DNA from: Ampelocalamus luodianensis
Lineage: Eukaryota > Streptophyta > Magnoliopsida > Poales > Poaceae
DNA: 64,000 nt
Direction of reading: 5' to 3'
Assembly (NCBI GenBank): GCA_036346255.1
Contig: CM070619.1
Coordinates: forward strand, 28,960,342 to 29,024,341
The notes under the pieces were generated by a model. It was not told where the DNA came from. It ran no database searches and saw only the letters and a program-made list of their open reading frames with translations. The position numbers and the translations under genes are program-made. Positions 11,270-23,349 of this stretch are shown one piece after another (positions within the stretch are counted from its first letter, which is position 1; every line of letters begins with the position of its first letter).

Positions 11270-12640
11270 AGGATATGGCCGGTCAAACTGCCGCCCATGG
11301 CTAGTCTCACCACTGGCCAACCGGTCTGACTATTCCCTGGTTGGTCAAACCGCCACAACACTTAGCCAGATTTTTAGCCCTGAAAATCTACACCTCTGGA
11401 ATTTTCAAAATCTACCTAGTTTCAGCTTGAAACTCCAAGTCCAATGAGACCAAGTGCAAACACATCATTTCACCTTTCTTCACACGTGATTTTTGGCCAA
11501 ATTCCAAAATTCACAATTTCATTTTGGCCGGACAGACCGTCATTCAATGGCCAGTCATCACCAGACCCTTGGTCGATCGATCCACCACCCATGGTCGGTC
11601 GGACTACTAGCACTGGCTGGTCAGACTACCATCATGGCTGGTCTGACCTCCTAAAGCCTGACAGCAGTCTGAAGGTTGCCGAAAATGATGGTTTCTCCAA
11701 ACTCCTCGACGTTATTGCCAATTGTTCAGCATACTAAGATTAGGAGCATATCCCCATGACATCCACAGTTGTTTGCAGACATATTATCTTTAACTAATGT
11801 TTTTGTTATTTCAGGTTTAATACTTGATAAAAATAGTGAAATGATATTAGCAAGGCTGCTGCTGAGAAGGAGGAAAGAAAAGAGGCTTATGTCCATACGG
11901 TTGCTAATGGGGTTGAAACCCTAACCGTGAATAGAGCGCGTGGGAGTGCGGCACAAGGGCTGGTGCATGCAAATGTTGCGGTGCAAAACAAAGCAAGAAT
12001 CTGAATAAAAAAGGAGTCCTTCTCCGACACGTTTCCAAGAGATAAACCAAAATCATCTTAGATTAAAAGGCAAGGAATTAGGGATAATTTGTTCGGATTA
12101 GAATCGGTACATGGGAACCCTTCTGTATGTGAGTTCCTTTCCTTGTGTGCCTTAGGTTGGGGGCCACCTACCATTAAAGAAGACGGTGCATTAGAAGATA
12201 TGAAGGCGCCTGGAATACAGATTGGTTCGGTTTGGATTCCAATATCCAAATATAGTTATTATTGGGTTGTTTGAAAATTGCATGTAATTTCCTATTTTTC
12301 AAAGAGTTCGAATAGGATATTAGATTGATTGAGTTGGTTTCAGATACTATTCACATGTACTGTTCACATGTGGTAGATTCTGAAAATAGGAGAGTTTGAG
12401 TGATATGTGTTTAGGAGGTTGAGTTGGTTTGGGACTATTCACATGGTACTGTTCATCCGAAAGCAATTGTGCTTGTGTGGGAGGCTATTTAAGCCCCATG
12501 GCCGCACCATGTAAAGGGACAAGAAAAGTTATGATTTAGATAATAAAATTCAGAAAAGTAGTTTTGGCGCATATCGTGTGTTCTTGAGATGAGTTGAGAG
12601 AGATTGAGAAAGAAGGATTCAGAGAGAGAGATATATCAAG
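11270..12640. repeat. Noncoding repeat with GGTCAGACCGGCC-type words
   Basis: No gene. From 11270 to 11705 there are many words like GGCCGGTCAAACTG and CTGGTCAGAC. The part ending CTCCTAAAGCCTGACAG matches 27535-27660 on the opposite strand, so this is a dispersed repeat. A TATTTAA box near 12487 follows repeated TGTTCACATG words, suggesting another LTR-like promoter segment. I cannot name the element. Confidence 0.4.
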
Positions 12641-13239
12641 AGTTCAGGTACTGTTTGTTGTAAATATGGATAATATTTTAATTTTAGATTTTATTATGAT
12701 GCAAAGATCACATAAAACTAGAGATGCATAAAGTAATACTAACAATAGGCAACTCATTGCACTTCTAAACATACACAATAAAAGGATTATTACTGAATAG
12801 TTTGGTCGCACAACCAACTTACAGTCGGGCATGATGAAGAACAGAAAGCAGCGTAGACTCGAAGCAGTGCAGAACATAGATAAAGCAGCACAACAAGCAG
12901 TTGTGCAGATGCGTTGCCCAGAAACCTTATTACCGCCCTGTGTAGGTGAACTCTACGACAATGGTTCAGAGATACCACTCACCCTCCTTCCCGGTGCATG
13001 CCGAGGAGAAGAGACTACTTGGTTCAACAGCACAACTCTCCAGCACAGTAGAACAGTGAGGAAGAAGAAGAAAATGGAAGTGTTTCCAAAATCTCAGGTC
13101 TGGACGTCTCTAGTTATTTTTAAGGTCGAGACAATTACTCTATAGTAACTGCATAATAAAGCACATATTAAACCATTGATAACTACTAATTCAAAACCAA
13201 TTAATGGTAATTAAGCAGTGTATATTGATTCTGATTACA

Positions 13240-13590
13240 CACTGGTGGTAAGCTTCGACCGCTGGTCTACAGCTTCGACCAGTGTATTTCGACCACACTA
13301 GTCTATGGATCTGACCACTATTTTTCGACTACCACTTTATTTTGACCACAGTGTTTCGATCAGTTTATTTCGACCACACTGGTCTATGACTTCGACCACA
13401 TTATTTCGATCACTGTGTTTCGACAATATTATTCCGACCACAGTATTTCGATCACACTGGTCTATGGCTTCGACCACATTATTTTGACCACTGTGTTTCG
13501 ATCACATTATTTCGACCAAAGTGTTTCGACCACACTGGTCTATCGCTTCAACCACATTATTTCGACCACTGTGTTTCGACCAGTCTAAAA
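13240..13590. repeat. TTTCGACCAC minisatellite
   Basis: About 350 bases of tandem, partly higher-order repeats built from TTTCGACCACATTA, TTTCGACCACTGTG and CACTGGTCTATGGCTTCG. Larger units of roughly 75 bases recur. No coding meaning is likely. Flanking sequence on either side is unrelated. Confidence 0.8.
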
Positions 13591-14860
13591 GGAGAGAGAG
13601 AAATGCATGGTTAGAAAAAAAGGTGGACTAAGTTCACGACACGTTCATTGTCATGTGTCACAAGTCACGCGATTGCTAAGCGAATATATGCACGCAGGGG
13701 AGAGCTAGCAGAGATAAGTTTTAGGGGAGAGCTAGTAGCATCTATTTCCCACAAGCATTTCCCAGTGATCCAAAAACCTATCCCTATCGATCTAAGGCAA
13801 TCTTATACTTACTGTCAAGTTGAAAATCAAAATTAATTCTCCATACCAGCGCCGTGCACGCCTCTACTGCACCTCCGCCGCACTCCATGCGCCACAGGTG
13901 TGGAGGAGGAGCTCAGGAGCTTGGGCCTCAGGGAGGAGCCGAAGAAGAACCCTGGGATGGGTCATCGACGTCGCTGCTAGCCAGGGAAGAAGAAGATTGG
14001 GGGAGCGCCGATGCACCACCGAAGAAGAACAGAGAGGAGCAGAGGAGGAACCCAGAGGATTTGGCTTTGAGCCGCCGCTAGTGCCAGTGGGGAGGAGGAA
14101 TGAGTTGTGCATGCTGTGACTGATGGCTGACCTAGGGAACGATTTGAGGAGGGAAAATGGGCTCATTTTGGTTGGACTCATTTCAATTTGGGCCAAAAAT
14201 TTCAAGGCCAGTTTGGATTCTTACCGGGGTCCGGTAGGACCGATATGTCCAATTTTCAGTCAAAAATCAGAACCCTGATGAGAGGATGCCAGAAAATCAC
14301 CCTGTAGGCCAGGTCTTTCCCTTGACGACGGTTTGGCCTGTCTTCCCAGCATTGGACGAAGGAAGTCATGATCAAGAGGAACGATCCCACTCCATTTGCC
14401 TTAGCACGAGTCATCTTTGTAAGAAACTGCTTCACTAGCTATGATTATTGTAATGGTACGTGTGCTTTGTTTCCTTAATGAGGTAATCAGTGGAAATGGA
14501 TGAGAAATTGAAAAGACCTCGGTGTGTATATTTTGTTCTGTTCTGGTATTCAAGCAAGATCCAAACAATCAAAAAATGGACACAAAGATGTAGTCCCGAC
14601 AACCTCTCTTTTCTATTGATAGTATGAGATGTGGGTATACAAATAGCTTGACTACCTCTATATTTATAGAGAGTCGATAGATGTATTCTGCAGGGACTCC
14701 TGGGTCCTTCCAGTAAACCGGAGGACTTTGTAAGAAAGAAACAACCGCATCTTGAAGTACTCGCCGTAGAGATTGATGGGTGTTTATAGTTTAATTGGAT
14801 AGCAGGCTTGCATCTCTACGGTATTCATACGTCCAGAGATAGAACGTCATGCACTGGTAT
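13591..14860. other. No supportable gene
   Basis: The region contains a GC-rich patch (13850-14120) with overlapping short open frames on both strands, of low complexity and unlike any family I recognise. The remainder is AT-rich without recognisable elements. Nothing here is annotated as a gene. Confidence 0.4.
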
Positions 14861-14869
14861 GCTAGCACC

Positions 14870-16140
14870 AATGCCAGGACCCAAATATGCAAATCTGAAC
14901 TATCTTGGTATAATGCACTAGTCTAGGATCACGTCAGTGCACACAGTGTCAATATAGATGATATCATTCCACACAAAGACGAATATAAGAATAAATGACA
15001 AATTTGATTAATAAATAACAGTTGTGATCTTATAGTCGAGTTTACACTTATTAAGCCACGCAGGGCTGACACTAAATAAACAGACAGCAGCGGAACGGAA
15101 ACAACTCCAGTGGGAACCCATCGACTTGCTACAGGTAACCGACTGGGATTAAAACCTAGTGATCACCCTCCTCGTAAAACACCTCCTCGAAAGCAAGCGA
15201 AGACTCATCTACTTCAGTTGAATAATTGCAACAAGAATGAGTACTCCAAATACTCAACAAGTTGTACCACATAATGCAATTATAGATAATGGTTTATTCC
15301 AAAGGATGTGTCTTCTATCGTTATTTTGTAAAAAGAACATTTGCAATTGAATACAAATAATAGATTGAAAGCATAATTTAAAACGAATAAACAATAATAG
15401 ATTAACAATTATTTTTATAAAGAACACAAAGACTAATCAATTTCCTTCACACAATCATATGAGTTTAACCACACAGCTGTCCATTCCCAACTGTTTTTAT
15501 GGAAATCTACCCCTCATGTGAAATTCCCGAGCATGTCCATGACCGCTGACGTGGCTATTCGAATAGATTGATTAACACTCTGCACAGGTTTGTACACTTC
15601 ACCCACAAGATATAACCAGTGTAGCTAGCACCAATCATAACAAAATATTTCTAAAACTTTATCTCAACAATTGACCCTCCTGTTGTGCATACTAACAGCA
15701 CCAAACCCCCACAAAGGTTGTTGGCCCGTCGCACATCATTGGACCTGGACACAACGAACCGTTCATAAATGTGAATCGTCATACAGACATATCACACCTT
15801 CACCCTGGCACACAACTTGACCTATTTGCCTGGGTAGTTAATGTCAAGACTCCGTAGCTTACTAAGTTAAGTTTGTCCTATACCAGCCATGTGGTCGTAC
15901 AGTTATGGCTCATTTCTATGGCGCACAAAGTTAAGTCCTTAATTGACTAATGCAAGACTGCCAATTACTGCCAACTATCACATTCGTATTTTCCCAAGCG
16001 CACACAGCTCCACCATATCACAATTTCATCCACTTAATTCGGTTCAAATCTTTTCCTACCCAGTTGGTTAAATGCAACACATGCCATCAACGAGTGACAA
16101 CATACTGCACACAACTTTTCACAAAGTATTACATATTCAC
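14870..16140 (-). mobile_element. Diverged LTR fragment (minus), copy 1
   Basis: On the minus strand this matches the 3' half of the LTR-like element at 39578-43143. It has CTATTCGAATAG at 15555-15566 flanked by GTACAAACCTGTGCAGAG, and the same end region near 14880-14930 (words ATGCACTAGTCTAGGATC). It is also a diverged direct duplicate of 16220-17450. No coding sequence is present. Confidence 0.55.
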
Positions 16141-16219
16141 TTAGTGAGGTTCAGTTTTGCAACTCAAAATAATATCAATAACCCGTTGCATGGTTAAGCA
16201 GACTATTCGTATCTAACCA

Positions 16220-18550
16220 ACCTCTATCGGGACCTGAACTTGTAAATCCGGACCTTCTGTGTATTCTGCACTAGTTCAGGATCAAGCTAATGCACACAGT
16301 GGCAACATAAATGAAATATCAACAATTCAACGAAATAACGATGAAAGTAACAACTTATTTTATAAATATTAGTAGAGGACCTTATGGTCAAAGTTTACGT
16401 AGTTTGTCACGCATGGCTTAAAGATAGATAATTAAACTTGCAGCGAAAGAAGAAAAATCGTGGTAGCCATCCGACATGCCCACAGGCAATCGAGTGGGGA
16501 GTGTGTCCTCATTCGCATAGTCTTCGAAGTACTCCTCCTCGTAGAACTTTGGGTTCCCTGTGTCTTCCTAAGTGACTGATGAACAAGGCATAAAACCGTG
16601 AGTACATAAAGTACTCAGCAAGTTGTAGGAAAATAGTATGCAATTAGTATTCATGCAGGGTTTGAACAAAGGAATAGTTGTATGGTTACTTTGCAGAAAG
16701 CAATATTGACAGTAAATACAGTAAATAGATTGAAAAGCAAAATTGAAAAGATTAAATACATAAATAAACAAGTGTTTTGAAACAACTAGTGAACTACCCA
16801 TTCACTTCCCAACCATTCCACCATCCAAAGTTTTATGAAAAACTCTATATCTCATGTGAAATCACCAGGCAATGTATATAACTGGGGGCACGACTGTTCG
16901 AACAGTTTTAACACTCTACAGAGGTTGTACAGCTTGACCCCTAAGAGATAATCAACTTATAATATCGGCTAAGGCACGCTTCCGAAGGCGTACGACTAAG
17001 TGATTATGACAAGGCTTTTACAAAGTGCTGACTTAACCAAGTTCTGCCCGCTAAGGTTTCACCACCGAATGGTTCCATCCACCACAACCGAGGCCCCTTC
17101 TTGAACCATGTGAATCTACCCATCCATCCCAGAACTCACACCACACATGACAGAACCAAAATCAAGATATTGCTGATTAATTAGCCAGGTCCATCCCATA
17201 CTGGACATATGGTTGTATGATAAGGCCCAGATCAATGGCGCATAAGAATAAGTCCTTAGTGATTACTCAGGCAAAACCCTCTCATCCAAACTGTGCTACC
17301 CACACCCCCTTTACTGCACGATCATTCGCCTTAGTACGAAACTATTTTGTTCAACTAGGCCTAATGGCATCCCCTGACATGGCACAACAATTTTTACAAT
17401 GGTGGCCACGTATCATAATTCCATATATCATAAAGTCAAGTTATCATGCTTAATCTTATGAATAGGAACCCACCATACAACTAAGCATGACTAAGCATAC
17501 TACGCCACCCATGTTAGTATTACAATTCTGTCCAACTAATATCAACCCTTCCTATGGTTTCCAAGGAATACATGTCATTTTCAATTATTCAAGGTGACAT
17601 AATGTCAAATAGGCATTTAACTACCCCAGAAACAATTTATATACAAATATCATCCATGAAGATAAAAATAATAATATGGACGGCACGCAAGCAACGAGGT
17701 GATGTGGACGACGATAGCACTCGGGTGATGAGGGTCGTCAGTGTTCTGTGCCGCGATCGAGAAAATGGTTGCGTGCATTAGGTAGCTGGTGCGATTGCGA
17801 ACTTGATGGTGCACTCACGCATGCAAGGGAACGACGGAGCTAACCGACGGCGAGATCGAAGCGGCGGAGGTGCACGGTCGTCAATGGAATCGGAACTCCG
17901 GTGATGCTATGACAAAATCAAGGTGAAGGCGGTGTAGATCCGCTCCTTGCGATCTTGACGGTGATGATGAAGAAGCTCAAGGTGCACTGACGGCGGAGGA
18001 ACTCGATTACGAAGGGTTCGGCGGTGACCTTTCTTCTCTGAGCGATTCTAGCGGCTAGGGTTAGGGCTTTTGAGCGGCGACGGTGTGGTTGGGATGCGGA
18101 AGCCGAGGGCTACCCCCTATAGCCTAGCGGTCAGGAGAGTCCTAGACCCGAACACCAAGAAACTCGATCGGCGGCGGAGTCTATGGCGTGCCCGAGTCGG
18201 AGATGATGAACAGTAATGCAGTATGGCCCACATGTCAGCAACAGTGCTAGGGTAAGATTGCATCGCACACGACACGCGTGCGGCCGACAGGTGGGACTGA
18301 GCGCGGGCAAGCGGGCGGGAGAGAGAAAGCGGTCCACGGGCGAGAATGGGCCGAAAGCGGGATTTTTGGGCCAGGGCAAAAGAAATTCGGTCCAAAGAAT
18401 TTCCTGGGATTACTTAGTTGTAGTTGACTCTTCAACCACATTCCGCATGGCCATGCGCTTCCCTAATCCAACCACGTCTCGGGGTCCAAATATATCTCTC
18501 CCGTTTCATAGGAGGAGAAAATTTTATCTTGATCACTCACATTCTTCCAC
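16220..18550 (-). mobile_element. Diverged LTR (minus), copy 2, with GC-rich promoter part
   Basis: Same family and orientation as the preceding block. The palindrome here is CTGTTCGAACAG (16894-16905), followed on the plus strand by TTTTAACACTCTACAGAGG. A GC-rich part (17660-18400) sits about 0.8-1.5 kb from the palindrome, as in the complete LTR-like element at 39578-43143. The 5' limit on the minus strand (near 18550) is uncertain. Short open frames in the GC-rich part are not believed. Confidence 0.5.
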
Positions 18551-18954
18551 ATAATTCATAGTAAACCGAAAGCTACCTTTATGACTACCCATTTACGGAC
18601 TAGCATTTGAAAACCCCTAAGTAAACTATTACACATATAGGAAACCATGACGATCTTAGTTCTAAGGATCACACTTACACTTTGTATGAGTCCAACTGAT
18701 GACACATAAGAATATAACAATTTCGGCAATGTCTCAAGGTGGGTCAATCCAACATTGTATTCTCCAACATATATCCATATTATTAATTTGATATCTCATA
18801 TCCATGATCCATTAAATGTGATCACCAATCAATACATGTGTTGATCTATAAATCATAAGTGTCTCACATAATGATATAGGATTAGGGATATTTAGAATAA
18901 CATCGTAACATGAATAAAGTGTTCCACGACAAGTAACATGTATCTCAATCAATA

Positions 18955-20160
18955 TAAATGATAGTTTATTTAAGGGACAAAATAACATATTATTTAAATA
19001 ATTTATAAACATAAAGTGAAACAGTCATCTCCATGATTACCTCTAGGACATATCACTAAATACATCAACAAGTAAACGTTGCTACACCTGTTTTTTCGTG
19101 TGTATACTAGCGTCCAGCAGAAAAGGGACGCCCATCTATGCTTGCTCTGAATCACCAACTGTTTTCAGGACAAGAAATACACAGAAGTAAAGAAGCATAA
19201 AAAGGGTGAGCTAAAGAACTCTCCGCGGCTGCACCGCAGCAATAGGCTTATCTATTTGGACTTAACTCCAGCTCGAAGGTGGGCCGGGCCAGTTTTGTTG
19301 AAACTTTTGCTCAGGCCCAAATTGAGGACATTTTGAGGCACATATTGTTTTACACCAGATTCCGATTCCTGCAATGCAAGGGCCATTTATCTACTTCAAT
19401 CTTATGCTCCGGGTCATGCAGCAAACATGTTTCCATTGGTATGGAAACATGGAATGCATCGCAAATGAAGTCTACCTTCCCGCAGCGTTCCATCAATGGG
19501 AAATAATACTCTAGAAACTTTCTTAGGGACCTTTTCTTAGGGACCAAATTTCGTGTTTGGTTACAGTAAAACTATTGACTATATATGTGGTCGTGATACA
19601 TAATAATCTAGCTAGAGCTGCAGTCAAGCTACAACTTGAGGCCAAGGGCACTGTGCAGTTTCATACTACAAGGAAGCATAGCTCGACGAATTTTTCACTG
19701 GTTAATTGGGAGTTTGAAAGTTCAAATTATTTACCACTTTTGTTGTGTTGAAAGTTCAGATTCTCAAGTTGAAAGCTTCATTTTTCGAGTTGAAAACTTT
19801 ACTTGTTAGGAAAAGTCTTTTGAAAGGAAGAGAAATTGAACTACAATCACTTTCCATCTAAAAATGATCAAGTCTAGTCCCTTACCTGTGTCCAAAATAG
19901 GGAGAAAATCAAACTTTCCTCGCATCATTTTCATGTTCTTCGTAGCTCGGACCGTTTAATCCCGGTCTCCGCATTTTCGGTCACCATTCAAACCCCTTCC
20001 CTCCACCGCTCCACCAAAACAATTAACGAACCTCACCTACGCGCACCCTCCAATGAACTTCAAACTCTATTTCACTGATGTCTCGGGCCCACGTTCCACC
20101 ATACCCCACAAGTCATCTCATGAAGTCTACGCTCCAGCCACTGCCCCCGTGTCTCAATCC
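18955..20160 (+). repeat. Upstream region of reticulon gene, duplicated at 61685-62728
   Basis: This stretch of about 1.2 kb aligns with 61685-62728 in the same orientation, with small indels. Shared words include AAGTAAACGTTGCTACACCT, GCGTCCAGCAGAAAAGGGAC, GGCCGGGCCAGTTTTG and CGGGTCATGCAGCAAACATG. It reaches to within about 170 bases of the reticulon start codon. It holds no convincing coding sequence. The leftmost 100 bases are adjacent to copia-like or LTR-like AT-rich DNA. Confidence 0.8.
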
Positions 20161-20193
20161 TCAACGGCTATATTCCGTACGTGCGCCCACTGA

Positions 20194-20235
20194 CACGTGG
20201 GCCCCAGAAATGTCCCCTCTCTCGCTTTCTTCCTT
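20194..20235 (+). promoter_or_regulatory. Reticulon proximal promoter: G-box, site II, Y patch
   Basis: A G-box ACACGTGG (core CACGTG at 20194-20199) overlaps a TGGGCC site-II word. It is followed by a pyrimidine tract (TCCCCTCTCTCGCTTTCTTC, 20213-20232), the Y-patch type of plant core promoter, about 90 bases before the start codon. No TATA box is obvious. The duplicated upstream copy at 61.7-62.7 kb stops before these sites. Confidence 0.5.
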
Positions 20236-20325
20236 ATGTCCTAACCTCTTAAACCCCCCAACAACGACGTCCTAAACGCCGAGACGCACACCGACCAAAG
20301 CGAAGCGAAGCAAATCGTCGAACAC

Positions 20326-23300
20326 ATGGCGGCCATGGTCATGGACCCCTTCTCGCCCGCGCCGGCCGCGAAGCTCCCCGCGCCTCCGTACCACCACTCC
20401 CCCGCGGCGAGGGCGGTGATCGAGGAGGCCGCGACGCCGCCGCCGAAGCCGGCGGGGCAGAGGTCGCCTCTGCCGTCACCGCTGCAGCTGTCCGGGAACT
20501 CGCTCCACGACCTGCTCCTGCTGTCCCCGCCCCCGAGCTCGCGTCGCAACCGCTCGAGGCAGCGGGGCGCCGCAGGTGTGGGGGTTGACGAGAGCCTGGA
20601 GATGGCGGGGACGCCGCCGAGGCGGAGGCGGCGCGGGGCCGGGGAGCAGCGCGCGGCGCCCGCGGGGGCGTCGCCCAGGAACGCGCGGCGGGCGAGGCGG
20701 AGGCTGGAGAAGGAGATCGAGGCGGAGGAGGATGCCGCCAGGAGGGCGCGCAGGAGAAAGTCCACGAGGGCGGCGCCGAAGGCAGCACCGGCTGCGGCTG
20801 CGGACAAGGTGGCAGCGGCGGCGGAGAAGGAGGAGGACATGAGCTTGGCTTTGGTTCCGGTTCGTTGCGATGCTGCTACTCACGGTGAGCGAAACTAATC
20901 TCTTGTTGGTTCTTGTTAATTACTGATCTGAATAAATGAGTGCTGGATTTTCTATGCTTTCCTTTCTAATTGTTCTTGCTTCGAGTCACAGGAACTGACG
21001 TTGTGGACCAGTCTGGGTGGGAAGATCTCTGGGAAAGGATCGTCGGGTTAGTGATGTGGAAGAACGTCGCGCAATCGGCACTCTGGTTCGGTCTCGGATG
21101 CATGTTCTTCTTATCTTGCTCCTTTTCAAGAGAGATTACCTTCAGGCATGCACAACCTGCCACTCTGTTACCTGAAATTACTGCTTTGCTCTTCTTCTCT
21201 TTTTGTAATCTTGTATTGAGCCTTGGGTGATTATTTGCAGCCCAATCTCGGCACTTTGTCACCTCGGTGTTATGATCTTGGGTCTAGCCTTCTTCAAAGA
21301 TTCCGTGCCTCAGAGGTATGAACCAGTGGTAATCGATTTGTTACTTGAATCGAAGCAAGTAATTTGAGTTCGCGTTTGTAACAGGCAGCAGGTGGGCAAG
21401 GGGAGAAGCTTCCAATTGACCGAAGAGGATGTGCTCCGTGCTGCCCGAGCTGTGTTGCCGATTGCCAACTCCATGATATCTACGGCACAAGTGATCTTCT
21501 CTGGTGACCCGTCGATGACTCTCAAAGTAAGACTCAAATTCGGTTCGTGTTGTGACATTCTTGTCAAAGAACAACGTTTTCCCTGAGTAATCTAGAAATC
21601 TGTGATTGCTGAAATCTTAGGTATTGCCTGTTCTTCTGTTTGGTGCCAAATATGGTAGTCTTGTTACGGTATGGAGGCTTCTAGCCACAGGTACAATTCG
21701 ATGCACAAAGTACTGGCAAATCAATCTTCGCATGACTGCACTATTAATTCATGTTCTGGTTGAATGAAACTTTGCAGGGTTTTTCACCAGTTTTACACTG
21801 CCAAAGCTTTATATCTGTTATTCGAGTCAAATTCATATTAGAGGTACAATTTACTTGTCCCTACTGAGATTGCCTTCTTTGTTATGTACGGCTATTGTTC
21901 AGAGCATAAGACCAATTTCCCCCTTTTTACCTCAGTTGACATTTTGAGAGATCGAGCTCTAGAAGCATGGAAGTCTTGCCCCCGCAAGAAACTCGTTGCG
22001 GCCACAGCAGTGACAATGTGCTGGAACTTGTTTAGTGTTAAGACACGCGTCATGGCAGGTATCTATGCTGACATGACATGATCGATACAGCTGAGATAAC
22101 TTATTATGTCAATCTCTTTAACTACAATGCAGTGTTGATGAAAATAAGATTTATTCATTAGTTAATGATAAATATTTTTATCATACCATCATTGATTTGC
22201 ATCATGGCAAATATTATAAAAGTTTCCAAATCTTTATGGAGCCAATTTCTGCTAGACCGTTTGTACTGGTTTTTAGAGTAACCAATGTGGAGCAATCTCT
22301 GACCCTAATCCCCCAATAGAACCTAGCTAGGAATCTACTGAAATTTTTCAAGAAAACAGATGGTTTTCAAACCTACGAGTAGTTTTCGATTTTTGAAAGA
22401 GAATTATGAAATGTGATGTTTATATTGAAGAATAGTGCTAAAACTGTTTAAGCCCCAGGTGAATAAGTTATAACTCGTGCAGTTTCAAAATGACAATCCA
22501 TGAAATACTCTACATAATATGGAGTAGCTGTTTCAAAAAGCATTTCACCTACTTTTTAGTGATCATCTTCTTAATGTATGTTTCTCTTAGACGGATCATT
22601 TCAGAATGCGTATTATAGTACAAAATTGTGCTTATGGTATAAATTGGAAGTAGTGAAGCAAATTGTCATGTTGGGAAACATGGACATTGAAAATCTTACA
22701 GATTCACCAAAGATAACAATCTAACAGTGTGATGGAAAATATGTGACATTGAGTATCTTCATTACTCTTCTGTATATGCACTTTGATACCAAAAAACGGC
22801 AATCTTCTGAAGGATTTTGTTATCATCTCCTAAGTCCTAAATTCTGTGATGAAACATATGGCTACTATTTTGTGAAGTAACTGAAAGGTCAACTACTTGT
22901 ACTTCCTGTCTTCCCTATTTGCTTAAATGGGCATCGAGCCTCTATAAGAAATTAAGAAGGTTGGTGTAATGGTTTAATTTGATACTGAACTCATGCTTCG
23001 AAGATTGTTGAACCGACAACATATGCAACACAGATGTTTTTAGTTCTTCGTAATTTCTAATATGAGATATTGTAGTGTTTGTTGGTTTTTGATATGCAAA
23101 GTGTTAACACCTTATGTGGGACTGCCTTCAAACTTGTTCTTTTACACATACGTGACCGAATAGATTAACATGGAAGTAGTAATATTGAGCTATAACCATC
23201 ATTTCAGTAGTAACACTCTTTTTCTTTTTGCAGCCTTCATCTCGGTAGTAATACTGCGCTATAACCATCAGTACCGCAAGGCTGATGTGACCCCAGAAGA

Positions 23301-23349
23301 TGAAAGTTGCCAAGGCGATCAAGAGCAGAAAATGGAGGTAGAAGACTGA
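20326..23349 (+). CDS. Reticulon-like protein (RTNLB17/18 type), 8 exons
   Basis: Exons: 20326-20884, 20992-21145, 21241-21315, 21385-21526, 21621-21690, 21778-21843, 21936-22058 and 23234-23349. They join in frame to 1305 bases (434 residues plus stop). Residues 1-186 are a Pro/Ala/Arg-rich cytosolic head with a basic stretch. The reticulon homology domain runs from about 196 to 395, with two long hydrophobic hairpins (MWKNVAQSALWFGLGCMFF and LPVLLFGAKYGSLVTVWRLL). Family words include ALEAWKSCPRKKLV and TRVMAAFISVVILRYNHQ. Such proteins sit in the tubular ER membrane and shape its curvature. The start ATG has A at -3 and is the first in the exon. Intron 2 has a GC donor (CAG/GCATGC) with a normal AG acceptor; the others are GT-AG. 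Intron 7 is long (1175 bases). The C-terminus ends MEVED, with no dilysine signal. Family assignment is strong; the exact subgroup is inference. Confidence 0.92.

Noticed and set aside
13240..13590. CRISPR-like array
   Set aside because: Units are contiguous and variable with no unique spacers; the sequence is plant nuclear.
20241..20883. Minus-strand and alternative-frame frames over reticulon exon 1
   Set aside because: GC-rich exon shadows; only the plus frame from 20326 joins downstream exons into a reticulon.
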